NCBI GenBank assembly: GCA_031771865.1
Contig: JASISA010000022.1
Coordinates: 372,001-436,000 of the forward strand
DNA from: Nothophaeocryptopus gaeumannii
Taxonomy: Eukaryota; Ascomycota; Dothideomycetes; Mycosphaerellales; Mycosphaerellaceae
Length of the DNA stretch: 64,000 bases
Reading direction: 5' to 3'
Numbering within the stretch: position 1 is the stretch's first letter; each line of letters opens with the position of its first letter. A program made the translations under genes and the position numbers. The notes beneath the pieces were generated by a model. It was not told where the DNA came from. It made no database searches and saw only the letters and a list, made by a program, of their open reading frames with translations. This document shows positions 12,538 through 23,413 of this stretch, one piece after another.

Positions 12538-12842
12538 TCTCAGCTGCACTCCCGCGCTATCAACGCACCTCGCCCTGTCTCATTGGCCCAAACTCTTCAG
12601 AAGCTAGTGCAGGGTGCGTCGAATTCGAAGACGCTTGAGACGACCGGCTGTAGATCCATCATGTCGATCGACGAGAGGCAAGATGTAACTGCAAGCGGCC
12701 AAAGCGATAGTAGCGTCTCGACATTTCGATGTTCAGGACTCCTGCGCCATAGCTGTGTCAATGTGATCAACGTTCTCCAGTGTCGCCGTCGTGATGTCGC
12801 AAATTGGGAAAAGACAAGCAGCCTGAAAAATGATGTTGCCAA

Positions 12843-14338
12843 TTAATGTTGGGTAGTTGGCCTCTTCTGCCGCTTCGTAGCAGCGTCGAGATTGATAGCG
12901 AGTTCGTTAGCAGATGTCTCCGACTCAGAGGACTCTCTTGCTACGACGGACGAGCCGATATTCTCGCTTTCAGTCCTGCCGGACGATCTCGTGTCTGTTG
13001 ACAGTGTCTGCGCAACTGCGTTCGCACCAGAAATCAGGCGATCTCTTTGTTGCTGCGTCCAATCTCGAGCATTGCGATATGCTGCAGCACCCTTGCGAAA
13101 GTTGTCTGATGTCCCGATCATGTAATGGCCGTCCAGCTGCGTCATGTAGTACTGCGGCTCGCCTGCAGGTGCCACAGATGGTCGTGGATGTGTGGCATAC
13201 ATCTGCAAGGTACCAGTCCCTGGATGGTATGTAGAGGTTACGGTATATGCGTTGCCATCATATCTTGGTGTAGGCTGGCCATAGTTCTGAAGCTGGAGCA
13301 TGGCACGAGCACCCACAGCCCCATCATACATAGCTTGATTCTGGGCAACATCTGGCCTTCCCGCCGCGCTTTTTCCCTCTAGAAAGAAGTTCGGGGCCGC
13401 CGGAAGGTCCGACCGACCTGACGGCACGATGTAACCAGCAAGATCACGGCGGACGCGGCGATCGAGTTGGGATGGCTTGGCACCGTAGTAGACATCGGGC
13501 TTGGGAGCAGACAGATCAGGGTCGAACTTCTTTAGACGGGTGAAAGATACGTCTCCAGCGTTTTCGAATTGTCTGTCTTGTAATCCTGCAACGACTAGTA
13601 TTACCTGCATCATCGCCTTGGACTCAGAGGTCGCCCGCTCATTCGCATCCTGAAAGTCCTCAAACGCACCTTCCGTGAATTGCGATGGGGAGAGGGACGG
13701 TCGTAGCTGGCAGAGAACGCGACGGATTTCTGAAATGTTGTCTGGCTTTGGTGGTCGACTCCCGTCCGGTGTCCGATGGGCTGTGGGATATATCCCTTGG
13801 TCAACGAGCTTTTGTCGGAACTCGCCGCTATATGGCGTTGTAGTCTTGGTTTTGCCTGTAGCACTGCTCTTCGACGAGCGTGACCCTAGACTTCTTTTCC
13901 GGCCTTGCGAGCTGTGTTGACTCATAGTATAGAGCTCTATGGCGGGGTTGGAGTACTACTTCCGATCAGCATATGCTCGATGTGCAACTATCGTAGATAC
14001 AAACTCACACCTCGAAGTGCGCTCAAGTCGGGGCCACCACGGCTCGCCAACTGATGTAGGCGACGATAATCCGATCTTAGCAATCGTTCTCGTGTTCTAC
14101 CAGCTCTTCGTTGCTCTATAACCGGTTCAAACACGTCCGCCTCGCCCCTCCGATCGAACTCTTTGAGCGCTCGGCGCGTTAGGCACACTTTGGACAGTGT
14201 ATCCCAGAAGCGTGGAGAATAGTCGTGTGGGTTCTTCGTCTTGCGCCTCTTCGCGATAGGGCAGTAATCGTTGTCGACTTGCGCGGTGGGATGCTCTCGT
14301 TGTCGTTTTCGCTGTAGGGCAGGAGCGGGAGAAGGCAT
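12843..14338 (-). CDS. DUF7924-type fungal protein with PD-(D/E)xK-like motif
   Basis: Exon 1 is 14338-14011 and exon 2 is 13936-12843, with a 74 bp intron (phase 1, TAG acceptor), giving 473 residues. Exon 1 holds a basic, nuclear-type N-terminus and the block 'FWDTLSKVCLTRRALKEFDRR', then 'GGPDLSALR'. Exon 2 has 'TTTPYSGEFRQKL' and 'ERATSESKAMMQVI'. I remember this order from the fungus-specific DUF7924 family. 'PKPDVYYGAK' (Asp near 257) and 'FFLEGKSA' (ExK at 296-298) have the spacing of a PD-(D/E)xK nuclease-like core, so a nuclease-fold origin is inferred, not shown. The start at 14338 gives the expected N-terminus. It is divergent from the kinase gene at 14603, sharing a 264 bp promoter region. 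Confidence 0.75.
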
Positions 14339-14602
14339 GGGAGGTAGGAAGTGCGCTGGTGCGAAGCGCAGACATGTCTGGGCTGCTGAAGAGATGCGAC
14401 ACCAGTCGCTTACCGTTGTCCACTCCTCGTGTCCCGTCGTCTGTCCATTCGTCCACGTCGCACAGAAGCCAAAACTATCAACTCAGCTGCTGCTGCCTGG
14501 CACCTCTATGCAGGGTCGGCGGGGCGTCCCGCCAGGCGGCAGCTGCCTAGCAACGGTTGACTTCAAATCCCTTCCATCTTTTCGAAATGCTTTATGTTGA
14601 AG
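14339..14602. promoter_or_regulatory. Shared intergenic region of a divergent gene pair
   Basis: 264 bp separate the start codons of the DUF7924-type gene (minus) and the casein-kinase-like gene (plus), so both promoters must lie here or overlap the genes. No specific binding site is recognised. Confidence 0.45.
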
Positions 14603-15632
14603 ATGGGTGACTTTGTTACAAAGCTCCATGAGAGGAAAATAGCTTCGAAGTACTCGTTGATCCGTAAGCTTGGCGAGGGCGGCTTCGGAGCTGTCTATCT
14701 TGGTACAAGTGCGGCACTTTTGTACGTGGACAGGGAACACTGACTTCCATAGGACGGGACTTCGAGACTGGACAAGAGGTTGCGCTGAAACTGGAACATC
14801 GACTTCGGGAACCCTCTGTTCTTGCAGAGGAGGTAGAGAGTTATGCCGCATTCCAAGGCCTATCTGGGTTCCCACAATTGTACTGGTACGGTTGGCAAGA
14901 CGACTACAAGGTCATGGTCTTCGAACTTCTCGGACCGAGTCTCGAGGACCTGTTTGGCTTCTGCGGCAGAGAGTTTTCGCTGAAGACTGTTATTATGATT
15001 ATGGATCAGCTTATCCCTAGACTGGAGGCTCTGCATCTGAGCGGTCTTCTCCATCGTGATATGAAGCCACAGAATTGCCTGCTTGGGACTGGTCCGCGTG
15101 GCAATATCGTATATATCACAGACTTCGGGCTCTCTCGTGAATACCAGGTGAATCCTGACGAGAGTGAAAGTGATCATAGTGGCCATCCTCGGCTTGTCGG
15201 AACCGCAAGGTACGCGAGCATTCGGGCGCACCAGGGCGGACGTATGAAATCACCTCCATGTCGAGCAACAGTCCACTAATGTTACGCATAGTACAGACCC
15301 CAGCAGACGATCTCGAGGCCCTAGGGTACATCATGACCTACTTTCTCCGTGGTCACTTGCCCTGGCAAGGATTGAAAGCACATGACGGGAACGAAAAGGA
15401 GCGACTAATCATGGAGAAGAAGAGGTCCTTAACTATAGAGGACTTATGTGTGGGACTGCCTCGAGAGTTTGCAGAGTACTTGAGGTGCATTAGGTCGGTG
15501 TCACAGGGGCAACGGCCGCAATATGCGAAGCTGCGCGCACTCTTCCGTGCTCTTGCTCAGAAAGAGGGCATAGAGTTCGACAATGTCTTTGATTGGACAG
15601 TGCGCTTGTACTTGCGGGGGAACATACAGTAG
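14603..15632 (+). CDS. Casein kinase 1-like protein kinase, short form
   Basis: Three exons, 14603-14702, 14753-15241 and 15292-15632, with two 50 bp introns, give 309 residues. All kinase landmarks are present: glycine loop 'GEGGFGAVYLG' (24-34), Lys46 in 'VALK', 'HRDMKPQN' (134-141), DFG (157-159) and the CK1-specific 'GTARYAS'. The C-lobe has 'DDLEALGY', 'LPWQGLKA' and 'GLPREFAEYL'. It stops right after the fold and lacks the C-terminal tail of ordinary CK1, so it is a minimal kinase that should be active. It is divergent from the DUF7924-type gene. It looks like a lineage-specific copy, not the housekeeping HRR25/YCK gene, because the sequence has drifted and a broken sister copy lies 2 kb away. 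Confidence 0.9.
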
Positions 15633-17311
15633 ATGCGGTCCTCTAGATCGTAGTACGACGGACAATACGTTCTACGCCCACTCGTGTGGTGTCGCTGATT
15701 TTCAACACTTGACTATGTTTGTACGATCCAAACTGTTCATTCGAGCTTTGTTCGATAGCGCGGTCGAAGTGAGACTTAAGATTGCGCGGATTGATCGCTC
15801 GCAAGCGTTCAGTGGTTATGAGGTTTCTGATCGGTACAGTCAGGATCCACTTGATGAGCGAAGCGCGGCGGAAATGGCCGCCCCTGATGGCAAAGGCCAC
15901 AGCCCCTCCTTGGAAACCATACGGGAGCAATTCGACACTAAATCATCCATTATAACCTAGCAGTGCTTGACTCGTGTGCTTGGGCCAAAGTGCCAGGGTT
16001 CAGAGCGTGCAGCTCCACCTTGGGCCTGTTTCGTCTCTTGCCATGATGCTGTCGTTCAAAGAGAAAGGATGGGAGCCCCTGCATGACGTCACATCACGTG
16101 AATCGAGCACAAAATTGTGGTGCCAGCGATGCGCTGCGTCGGGCACCGATTGTCAATATGTGAGATAGCTATTCACCACGTTGCGAGCCAAACGTGATAT
16201 ACCCTCCTGTGTGTAGGCGAAGTGCCATCAACCTTCACCCACTTGTGGAGTAAGAGTCCCCTCCGTTGCCTGGAAGTAAGTCTGGCCACGCGACCCCTAC
16301 CGACATTTCGCGTGGACTCTTGCTCATACTATACGCAGCTCCCTCGAGATTGATCATTCAAAGTCTTGCTCTCCTTCCCACATGACACTTCAACCGGAGT
16401 TGAGGCAGGATCAGGACGGCGGTCTTGCTCTGCTTTTGAGCCTAGCCCCGAGTATCTGCTGCTCATTGCATCTACCGTGCACAACGGCATGCTCGGGCTT
16501 GGGACAAGCAAACATGATGTCCTCGCGATTGCCGCCATGTTTGCAGGTCTGGCCTCTGCCTTGATAGTACTCTCCAATGTGCTACGAATCGAAATTCCAT
16601 TGCCGCTAAATCAGGCCCTCTCTGTTGGCTGCTGGTGCAGAAGCTTTGATAGTGCTGTTTCTCGTATGCAGGGTCGTCGCCAAAAAGGTGTTCCGGCGAT
16701 AGTGCTCAGGCCCGCAAGTCTACATGAGGCACAGCAGATTGCAATTCTAAGAAATGCGCAAACGTGACGCTCTTATCTGTGAAACGCGCCCTCGGGTGCT
16801 GATCGCCGCTCCCTTCTTCGAAGCAGGAACTCTCTCGCAGTACAGCTATCCGCGCGTCTGAAAGCCCACGCCACGGCTCAATATGGTCTCGGCATGTGTA
16901 TACAACGATTGGCGCGAAGAGGCGCCACATTAAAGTGTGCCGCAATTCTTTCCGTCCTGAGATCCAATCAATAAATCCTAGCATGGGTCTACATATTCGC
17001 ATGGCTCAACTCGGGCGGCCGAGCCTGCAACTGTGGGCAGGGATTGTTGGTTATGCAAGGGCGCGTCAGGCTAGATCAGAAGTCGGAATTCATGCGCAAT
17101 CGTATTCGTGTGCAACAGACGCTCTGCGTCGTAGGATGCGCTTGCGCTCCCAACCCAACCCTTCCGGATCCTGGTCGTGATAATGACTAGTGACGAAGGG
17201 ACGCCAATGCCGTCAAAAACGCTAGGCACAACGAAGGGGACGGGGTACATGTCCTCATATAGCAGGACGGTCTCCTGAAGCCTAGATGGACCATCTTTGA
17301 ACACTCAAGTC
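15633..17311. other. 1.7 kb without a supported gene
   Basis: There are fragments of coding-like sequence only. At about 16110-16160 the frame reads 'WCQRCAASGTDCQY', Cys-rich like a zinc-cluster remnant, and another frame stays open from 16366 to 16767. I could not connect these into a gene. Confidence 0.4.
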
Positions 17312-17853
17312 ATGGACGAAGAGCTCTATGCGTGGAAGCTGAACTTCAACATATGTGATGCAGCTCATCTCGCTCTGCAACACATCCTACTGGTCCACGG
17401 AGTCTATGTGCAACACCCGGAGAGAGAGACATGGAGTGAGCAACCTCCTCCTCGCAAGACACCAGTCATTTTGGCAACTACAGATATACAGCCTATGAAT
17501 GTAAGTAAACTGTGCGCAGAACCCACATTGCCACAAACTCAGATGTACACGGTGCTAGACGAGTTTTGACTGATTAAATCGACTAGCAGTCCCCGCTCAC
17601 ATACGTCGCGGAATCCCATTTCCAGTTCGGCGCCGCTGGCTTCAACGTAGTGGACCAATTTCGCCAGTCTAAGTGTGGTCCAAGTGAAGAGCGTGCCAAT
17701 AGCACGGGCAGCGATGTCGCTGATTATCATCATGTCGCGTCCTATGGCATCACAGATGAGTGGGAACATGATATTGTACAGGACAGCTTCAGCTTCGTCG
17801 ATACATATGCGACGACTCAGTGGAATACTGCCTTCCCCCAAAACCAATGTTAG
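17312..17853 (+). CDS. Hypothetical protein, two exons
   Basis: Exons 17312-17500 and 17590-17853 join in phase across an 89 bp intron (GTAAGT donor, CTGAT branch, CAG acceptor), giving 150 residues. The product is acidic, rich in aromatic residues and without membrane spans; no motif is recognised. It ends 72 bp before the Zn2Cys6-like gene on the same strand. The splice signals support a gene, but nothing shows its role. Confidence 0.5.
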
Positions 17854-17925
17854 AGTATCGAGCTAGAGTTTGGTTTCGACCCTGTAACTTTGCCCCCGGA
17901 AAGCTCTAGTGATCAACTCAATCCC

Positions 17926-19413
17926 ATGGAGCGGTCAAGATGGACTTCGCTACCCACTCACACAATCGATACACCTGAGCTCAGCAAAAGCCTCGTCGAG
18001 CAAGTTCCGAGAAGTAAACGCAGATCGAGTAACCTATCGCCGGCTGGACAACGAGCAAAGAGGTTGAGACACAATGTGGCGTGTGCCAGATGCTGGGTGT
18101 TCAAGAGGAAGGTTTGTGACATTGACAATATCAGATCGCAGGTACTCACGAGCCTCTACTTACGGTTCGTAGTGTGAAAGTCTGAGTAACTTATGTACGA
18201 GCTGCTCGAGATCCCAAATATCACCACAAGTGTGTGTTCGAGAACGCTTTGCTGGTGCAGCAGTCTTCGAAAAATGTACGATTATTGCTAGTATGAGAAA
18301 GCAAGCACTAAGCTAAAAGCTCTGTAGGGGAAGATAAGTCCTACGGCAGAAAGCTAGCATGGCAGCACCTTTCGTGGAAAAATTCCCCCAAAGCCGTCAA
18401 GCTTAGACACCACAAGGATGGTCCAAGTCTCACTATGGAATGCCGTGCGTTCGACTCAGACTCAGTGGACGAAACTATTATTTTCTGGAAGGCCATAGAG
18501 GGATGGCGGGCTATCAGGACAACGGCATTCGGGTTGGAAGATCCTGTTACGGACATGAACGACTATATCTCACGATGCGCCACTTTCTATCTCCAAGGTA
18601 GTTCCAGAGAACAAGGTGGTACTCAAGGCCTGGGATATGTTGGACAGATGCTAGAAGCTGTAAGAACGCATCTCCAGGTTCGAAACACCATAATCCGTAA
18701 GCTCGCTGAAGTACTAACTAGTATGAATAGGATGATATAATCCAGCTGACTTTGGGTCTGTGTACCGCGAACCGACTTCTAATGGAAGGATGGGCCACTA
18801 CAGGTAAGGAGACTTTGGAGATGCGCGTAGTCAATGACATCGAGTGTCCTTTACACGGATCTATACCCGCTCCGCGAGTGCTGCAAAATCAACTGGATCG
18901 AAATCTGGAGTCCTACATTGTTGCGAAAGAAAAAAAGCTCTTGAAGTCCATACAACGCGAACTTCGAAGATGCCGTCCGGATAGCCGGGATGTCATATCT
19001 GCAGCGGTCATATGCATTTTCCACGTGCTGGAAAGAGACACGTGGCGGCTTATGTATTGGAAGAAACGACCTGGAGTAGTAAGTTGTCCTCCGGTTGGTC
19101 GAATTGACCACATACTAATAGTCTTCAGCGGTACAAGTGGCGTCATCCTTCCCAACCGGAGACCCTCATTGAAAAAAATCTCCACCTCGCCAACCTTTTA
19201 CTAACGCATTTGCGATGTGCTGGCGGGCTCTCAACAGCACTGAGCACGCATCTGAGTGGGCAATTTGAGTGTCAGAGGAAATGCCGATATGATGAAATCG
19301 ATAAGAGCAGCCTAGACGGATATCTGAGTGCTCTGCTATTGCAGACAAGCAAGCTCGCCTCTGCGGAAGACTTCGCCTTGTCAAGTGCGTATGTATGGGA
19401 ATCATCAGACTAG
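17926..19413 (+). CDS. Zn2Cys6-like protein, cassette copy A
   Basis: Five exons (17926-18111, 18173-18275, 18328-18677, 18731-19078, 19129-19413) with introns of 50-61 bp give 423 residues. The zinc cluster is split by intron 1: C53 and C56 in exon 1, then C63, C70, C73 and C83 in exon 2, the C-x2-C-x6-C-x6-C-x2-C-x9-C order of a fungal Zn2Cys6 domain. After it comes 'VKLRHHKDGPSL', a region with 'TTAFGLEDPV', and a helical C-terminal half starting 'VLQNQLDRNLE'. There is no classical fungal_trans domain. I recall this layout from a poorly described family of fungal zinc-cluster proteins, so a DNA-binding role is only inferred. Intron 3 has a perfect TACTAAC branch site. Copy B at 31.1 kb has one more 3' exon, so this gene may also run on past 19413. 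Its end overlaps the converging HD-kinase gene. Confidence 0.8.
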
Positions 19414-20817
19414 TTGCTCTACCACTGATTCGAGGGAAGAATATACCTCCTCCACGCTTCCAGAAGCCTCAATCTGTACCTGCGTGAGCGAAAGACATTA
19501 CAACTGGGTCTGAGTTTACTTGCCTCCCAGTATCTTCCCGTTTCCCGTAGATGATCTTCTACCTCCGAGTTGCCTCTAGAGAACGTCCTGAGTCGCTTGA
19601 GCACGGATTCAGGGTTGTCGTCAATTCTTCCCGAAGTCTTCGAGCGACCTTCTAAACGTTCAAGCATTGTCGCTTCTTGACATTGCAGAAGAATAGTAAA
19701 GTTCGATTCATGAATCTAGAGAAGTCAATCTTGGTACGAGAAATGGAAGTTGGGAAAGGTACCTTTTCCTCAAAGGCACGAGCTTGATCGAGACTTCTAG
19801 GGAACCCATCAATGATGATCACGCGTTTCTCTTGTGACTGAGCAGCTTCGATTCTCCTCCGCAATAATCTGATCGTAAGATCCGCGGGAATGATGACCGA
19901 GTTTTGGATGCTGTCGTTTATGAAGTCCGCAAACACTGAAGTCTGCGACTCTGCTTCCTCACGTAGAAGATCTCCAACAGCTATGTGCACGCCCTCGAAG
20001 TCTTGGGCGAGTTTGGCACACTGTGTGCCTTTGCCAACGCCGGGACCTCCTGCCAAATGGTTAGCTCTATACCGTCTAATCAAGTTGCGGCTACTGTACC
20101 AATGACAAACAACACCAATGTCTTCACTTTGTCCCGAGACCAGATGGCTTCTCTCTCTTGCTTGAGATGGCTGACCCAGTCTTCGTATGCCAACACCGCG
20201 ACCCTCGATTCCAGCTCCATGAACTCCTTTAAATCTGCCTGGCGTTGGGACCGCTCTTCGTATTCTACCGCCTGTGTCATACACTCCAAGGCATCCGTTG
20301 CTCGCACCAGAAGAGCAACCTCGCTGGTGCCTTCCTCGTACTCACACCAAAGTGCTATAATCTCTTCAGCAAATGCCGAATTCACAGGCTTCGCAAGGCA
20401 TGAAAGGTACCGCAAACTCAGGTGTTCTCGAAGGTACTTCTCTTCTGCATGTACATCAGTAAGCATGATTTAACAGAAGATCCACATTACCTTTGGCTAT
20501 GCCGTCGGAAGGGGTGATATCGCCTATCAAGGCCTCGCCAAGATCATGCACCAAAGCCATTTTCACTGCGCGTGCCCGTACTTTTTCGTCTACCTGGTAT
20601 ACATTTAGTGGGTGTACATGCGAACGTTAGCATTTGCACATACTCCTGGCGCCATCATGACCATCAGGGCCATACGGTACATATGATCGCTCACGCTCTC
20701 TGGGGAAGGAATGCCTCGAATCTCCCAACCCCTCCGAACAGTCTGTTTCAGCTGCTCTACAAGATGAAGGAACGGAAACGGCGATGCGGACAGTGGCTCC
20801 TCCATAGACGATTCCAT
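19405..20817 (-). CDS. HD-domain phosphohydrolase fused to UMP/CMP-kinase-like domain, copy A
   Basis: Six exons (20817-20644, 20593-20491, 20444-20100, 20049-19763, 19715-19524, 19479-19405) give 391 residues. Residues 1 to about 200 are an HD domain like HDDC2/YGK1 5'-deoxynucleotidases: 'ESVSDHMYRMAL', 'LVHDLGEALIGDITPSDG' (HD at 74-75) and a later Asp in 'RATDALECM'. Residues from 208 are a nucleoside monophosphate kinase: P-loop 'GGPGVGKGTQ' (Lys214), 'VGDLLREE', 'IIDGFPRSLDQ' and a short lid 'SGRIDDN' (331-337), as in UMP/CMP kinases. All catalytic motifs are kept, so one chain may both dephosphorylate and phosphorylate nucleotides. The last intron (19480-19523) uses a GC donor (GCAAGT); this is needed to reach 'EASGSVEEVYSSL', the expected kinase C-terminus. 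It converges on the Zn2Cys6-like gene and overlaps its end by 9 bp. Confidence 0.88.
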
Positions 20818-20989
20818 TGCGGGCAAGAACGTGGTCGATGCTGGTTGGGTCAGATTCGTATCGAGAGCTCTTCGTGGACCGCTCGAATACACGTGCTAGT
20901 CACTTGTCGGAGTCCGGTTTTTTGATAGACGATATCACGTGTAAAGAGTCTCACGTGACCCAGACTCCACGAAGGATAAATCCGAACAC

Positions 20990-21720
20990 TTCAACATGGC
21001 GGAAGGGAAAACATCAACACAGCGAGTACCGCAATTCTTGGAATTCAGTTGTACTGCAGTGCGCTATATCCACCTCTAAGGTCGTGCGAAGCTGTGAGAT
21101 CGGACGCGTCGCCCGCGCGCCTGCTGCTTATGGCGGAAACATGGCCTCGGGGGGTATCTAGGCCATAGAATACCGAGAGCACGCCCTGCAACTCATGAGG
21201 TACCTGCTTGAGACACGCGGCTGTATCGACCGCACTGAGAAGCCACGCTGTCCGGGCGGAGGTCGTGAAGATGATTATCAAGGGGTGCAACGACGTTTAT
21301 CGCAAAAGCGCAGAATATTCCCGATATGACCGCCGTCCAGGACACGCTACGCACTATATAGGGAGACGCGAAGGCCGCCAAGGAGGAAACGCAGCAGAGA
21401 TTGAAAGCACTGAAGAAAGAGCTACGTGGCACCAATATAAGCTACAAAAGATTACCGTTGTGGGCGAAGAGACCTAGAGAGCGGCGAAAGAGGCAGCAGA
21501 GGTAGTAAAGGTAGGAGTCGGGAATATACGAGACATGAAGAACAACGGCCTACATGACAATAAGAGCGCACCGATGAGCTACGCAGCAGCATTAGCGAGC
21601 TAGCTTAGCCAGCAGCATTCTCAACCTCCACAACACGCAGTCCCCATCCACACAGAGCCAGCGCGAGATCATAGTCAACCCGTGAAGAAGTTGGAGCGGG
21701 AAGGAATGGACTGTGCTATA
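20990..21720 (+). mobile_element. Probable LINE ORF1 (gag-like) remnant
   Basis: Broken frames give 'KAAKEETQQRLKALKKEL' and, near 21570, 'SYAAALAS', the kind of coiled and Ala-rich segments seen in ORF1 of fungal Tad-type LINEs. Several stops interrupt it. The first part (about 20990-21117) resembles 29905-30008. The match is weak and from memory. Confidence 0.35.
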
Positions 21721-21907
21721 ATTTTGGGTTGAGGTAGCTTATGACTGCAAACAAAGCTTTCTATGAGGGGCCTGAGGCACCGATGTCTACGTCTACATTC
21801 TCAGCTTACAGCTCTCTCCAAACCCGATAAAAGGGAAAAGGACTCATTTCGTTCGTACCGTTTGACGTCTTGACTACAAAAGGTCATTTACGACTGTGGC
21901 CCGGTAT

Positions 21908-22723
21908 TCACTGGCGGTAGTACAGCTGCATCCCGGACAGTCGGTGGCGAGACGCCAGAAGTAGTTGGTTTTGGGGAAGCCGTATTTTACTGTCCTCAAC
22001 GACATTCGTGTCTTGCTTGCTTCCTGCATTAACTGCCTTGCTTTCCGGATGCTCGTCCTGGATCAAAGCCCGGACTTCGTTGTTCGTTAGGTAGTGCGGT
22101 GTGTTTCGGCATTCCCGGCGTATATGTTTAAAAACTCTAGTATCTGTTGGAGCCGTGAATCCGCAGAGCGCGCACTTCTTTCCAATTCCATGCTCCTGTA
22201 GTCGATGTTTTGCTAAGCCTCCTGTGGTTGCGAACGTCGAATCGCATTGGACCGCGCCATTGGTATTGTGCTTGCAAGTGAACGTGGTTGTTTGGATTGG
22301 GTCATCTTGTGGTTGGAAGCGCTTTTGGCAACCTAGCGCACTGCCATTGCAGCATTGGTGGCGAGTCCTACAGGTATCGCAGGGGGTTGTGTATCTGTTC
22401 CTGTATTGTCTTGATGTTCCACGTCGTTCGTTCCGCTGGCATCCTGGTCCATTACCATCACATCGTTGATGGATGGTCCTGCAACCCTCGCAGGCATCTG
22501 GCCGTCTCATGCTTGGTCGCCGGCAGCCGTTGACTGAACCGTCAAATTGATAGCCCAACTGACTACAGTAAGAGCATTGCACTGAAAGATCCATGTAGTA
22601 GACCACAGGTGCTGATAGCTCTTGGGAGGAGATTTGGCACCTAGAAGTGCGTAATGATCGTGCACGATGGCTTGAGTGGTGGATATTGGACGGTGTAGTA
22701 GCAAGGTGATTGTTGTGCTGCAT
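21908..22723 (-). CDS. Cysteine-rich, probably zinc-binding hypothetical protein
   Basis: A single open frame of 271 residues from an ATG at 22723. The middle has two similar cysteine modules, 'DACEGCRTIHQRCDG' with a later Cys and 'TPCDTCRTRHQCCNG' with a later Cys, each C-x2-C-x6-C-x6-C, like half of a zinc cluster repeated. After these comes a C2H2-like finger, 'CDSTFATTGGLAKHRLQEH', and one more 'CALCGF...H' unit. The protein is basic and probably nuclear. No known family comes to mind. It stands alone between the HD-kinase gene and the 23 kb repeat, and no introns are needed. Confidence 0.6.
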   Translation of the reverse strand: MQHNNHLATTPSNIHHSSHRARSLRTSRCQISSQELSAPVVYYMDLSVQCSYCSQLGYQFDGSVNGCRRPSMRRPDACEGCRTIHQRCDGNGPGCQRNERRGTSRQYRNRYTTPCDTCRTRHQCCNGSALGCQKRFQPQDDPIQTTTFTCKHNTNGAVQCDSTFATTGGLAKHRLQEHGIGKKCALCGFTAPTDTRVFKHIRRECRNTPHYLTNNEVRALIQDEHPESKAVNAGSKQDTNVVEDSKIRLPQNQLLLASRHRLSGMQLYYRQ

Positions 22724-22737
22724 TAGGCACGCTTGGT

Positions 22738-23117
22738 GTGGGAGGCGATGTCCGGACGTGTCAATTTACAGGGAAATTTGTTCACTCTTATGTGGCCGTT
22801 GGAGAAGAGATGTGCTTTTTACTCCTGCTTACTGTAAGCCCAGAAATTGTAAGTGAAATTGAGCCTAAGCCAATTCTGCCCTCCCCGAGTGTCTACATAA
22901 TACACGTCGTGGACACCACATGACCGCCGGAAGTCAAATTCAACTCTTCGTCGTGTTTATCGGAGCAATTGATAGCCTATTGCTCGCGATGTCGAACGGT
23001 TGGCGGAAGCTTTACCACGTCAGTGGCACAGTCATGCCGGCCGGATTGTAGCGACTGCGATTGAAAGCTTCATTAACGCACGCTCTAGCACCTCCAGCGA
23101 AGGAGTCCAGTCCCTCA
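22738..23117. other. Intergenic sequence, nothing recognised
   Basis: Short frames only; no repeat or RNA gene seen. Confidence 0.4.
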
Positions 23118-23413
23118 AGTCCTGGCCGACTGGTGGCTCGCTAATGCTCTCCCTCGCGCTAGCTTGCGGCAAAAACGTTGTTCACTTGCTGCTTGCAGAA
23201 TCACTCAGTTGAGCGTGCGGCAGACAGTTCTCCTGCCTGCCGACTGGTTATAAACAAACGAAGTTCTGCCGTAAGCCTTTCTCATCTTGGCCGACTGGTC
23301 GCTCGCTAATGTCCTCCCTCGCTAGCTCGCGGCGAAAACGTTGTTCGCCCGCAGCTTGCAGAATCACTTAGTTGAGCGTGCGGCAGACAGTATTCCTTGT
23401 TGCCGACTGCTTA
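23118..23413. repeat. Tandem duplication of an approx. 130 bp segment
   Basis: 23118-23250 and 23279-23413 carry the same order of words (GGCCGACTGGT, GCTCGCTAATG, CTTGCAGAATCACT, GAGCGTGCGGCAGACAGT) with scattered changes. The second unit lies inside the longer repeat that recurs at 35.3 kb. Confidence 0.7.

Noticed and set aside
16110..16767. Cys-rich segment 'WCQRCAASGTDC' and a following frame as a possible zinc-cluster gene
   Set aside because: No splice model links the parts in frame, and the expected remaining cysteines are not in Zn2Cys6 order.
19414..19554. Extra terminal exon of Zn2Cys6 copy A, as in copy B
   Set aside because: A frame ending at 19554 looks plausible ('LNLYLRERKTLQ'), but it needs a 42 bp intron with a poor donor and would lie fully across the HD-kinase exons; left as a possibility only.
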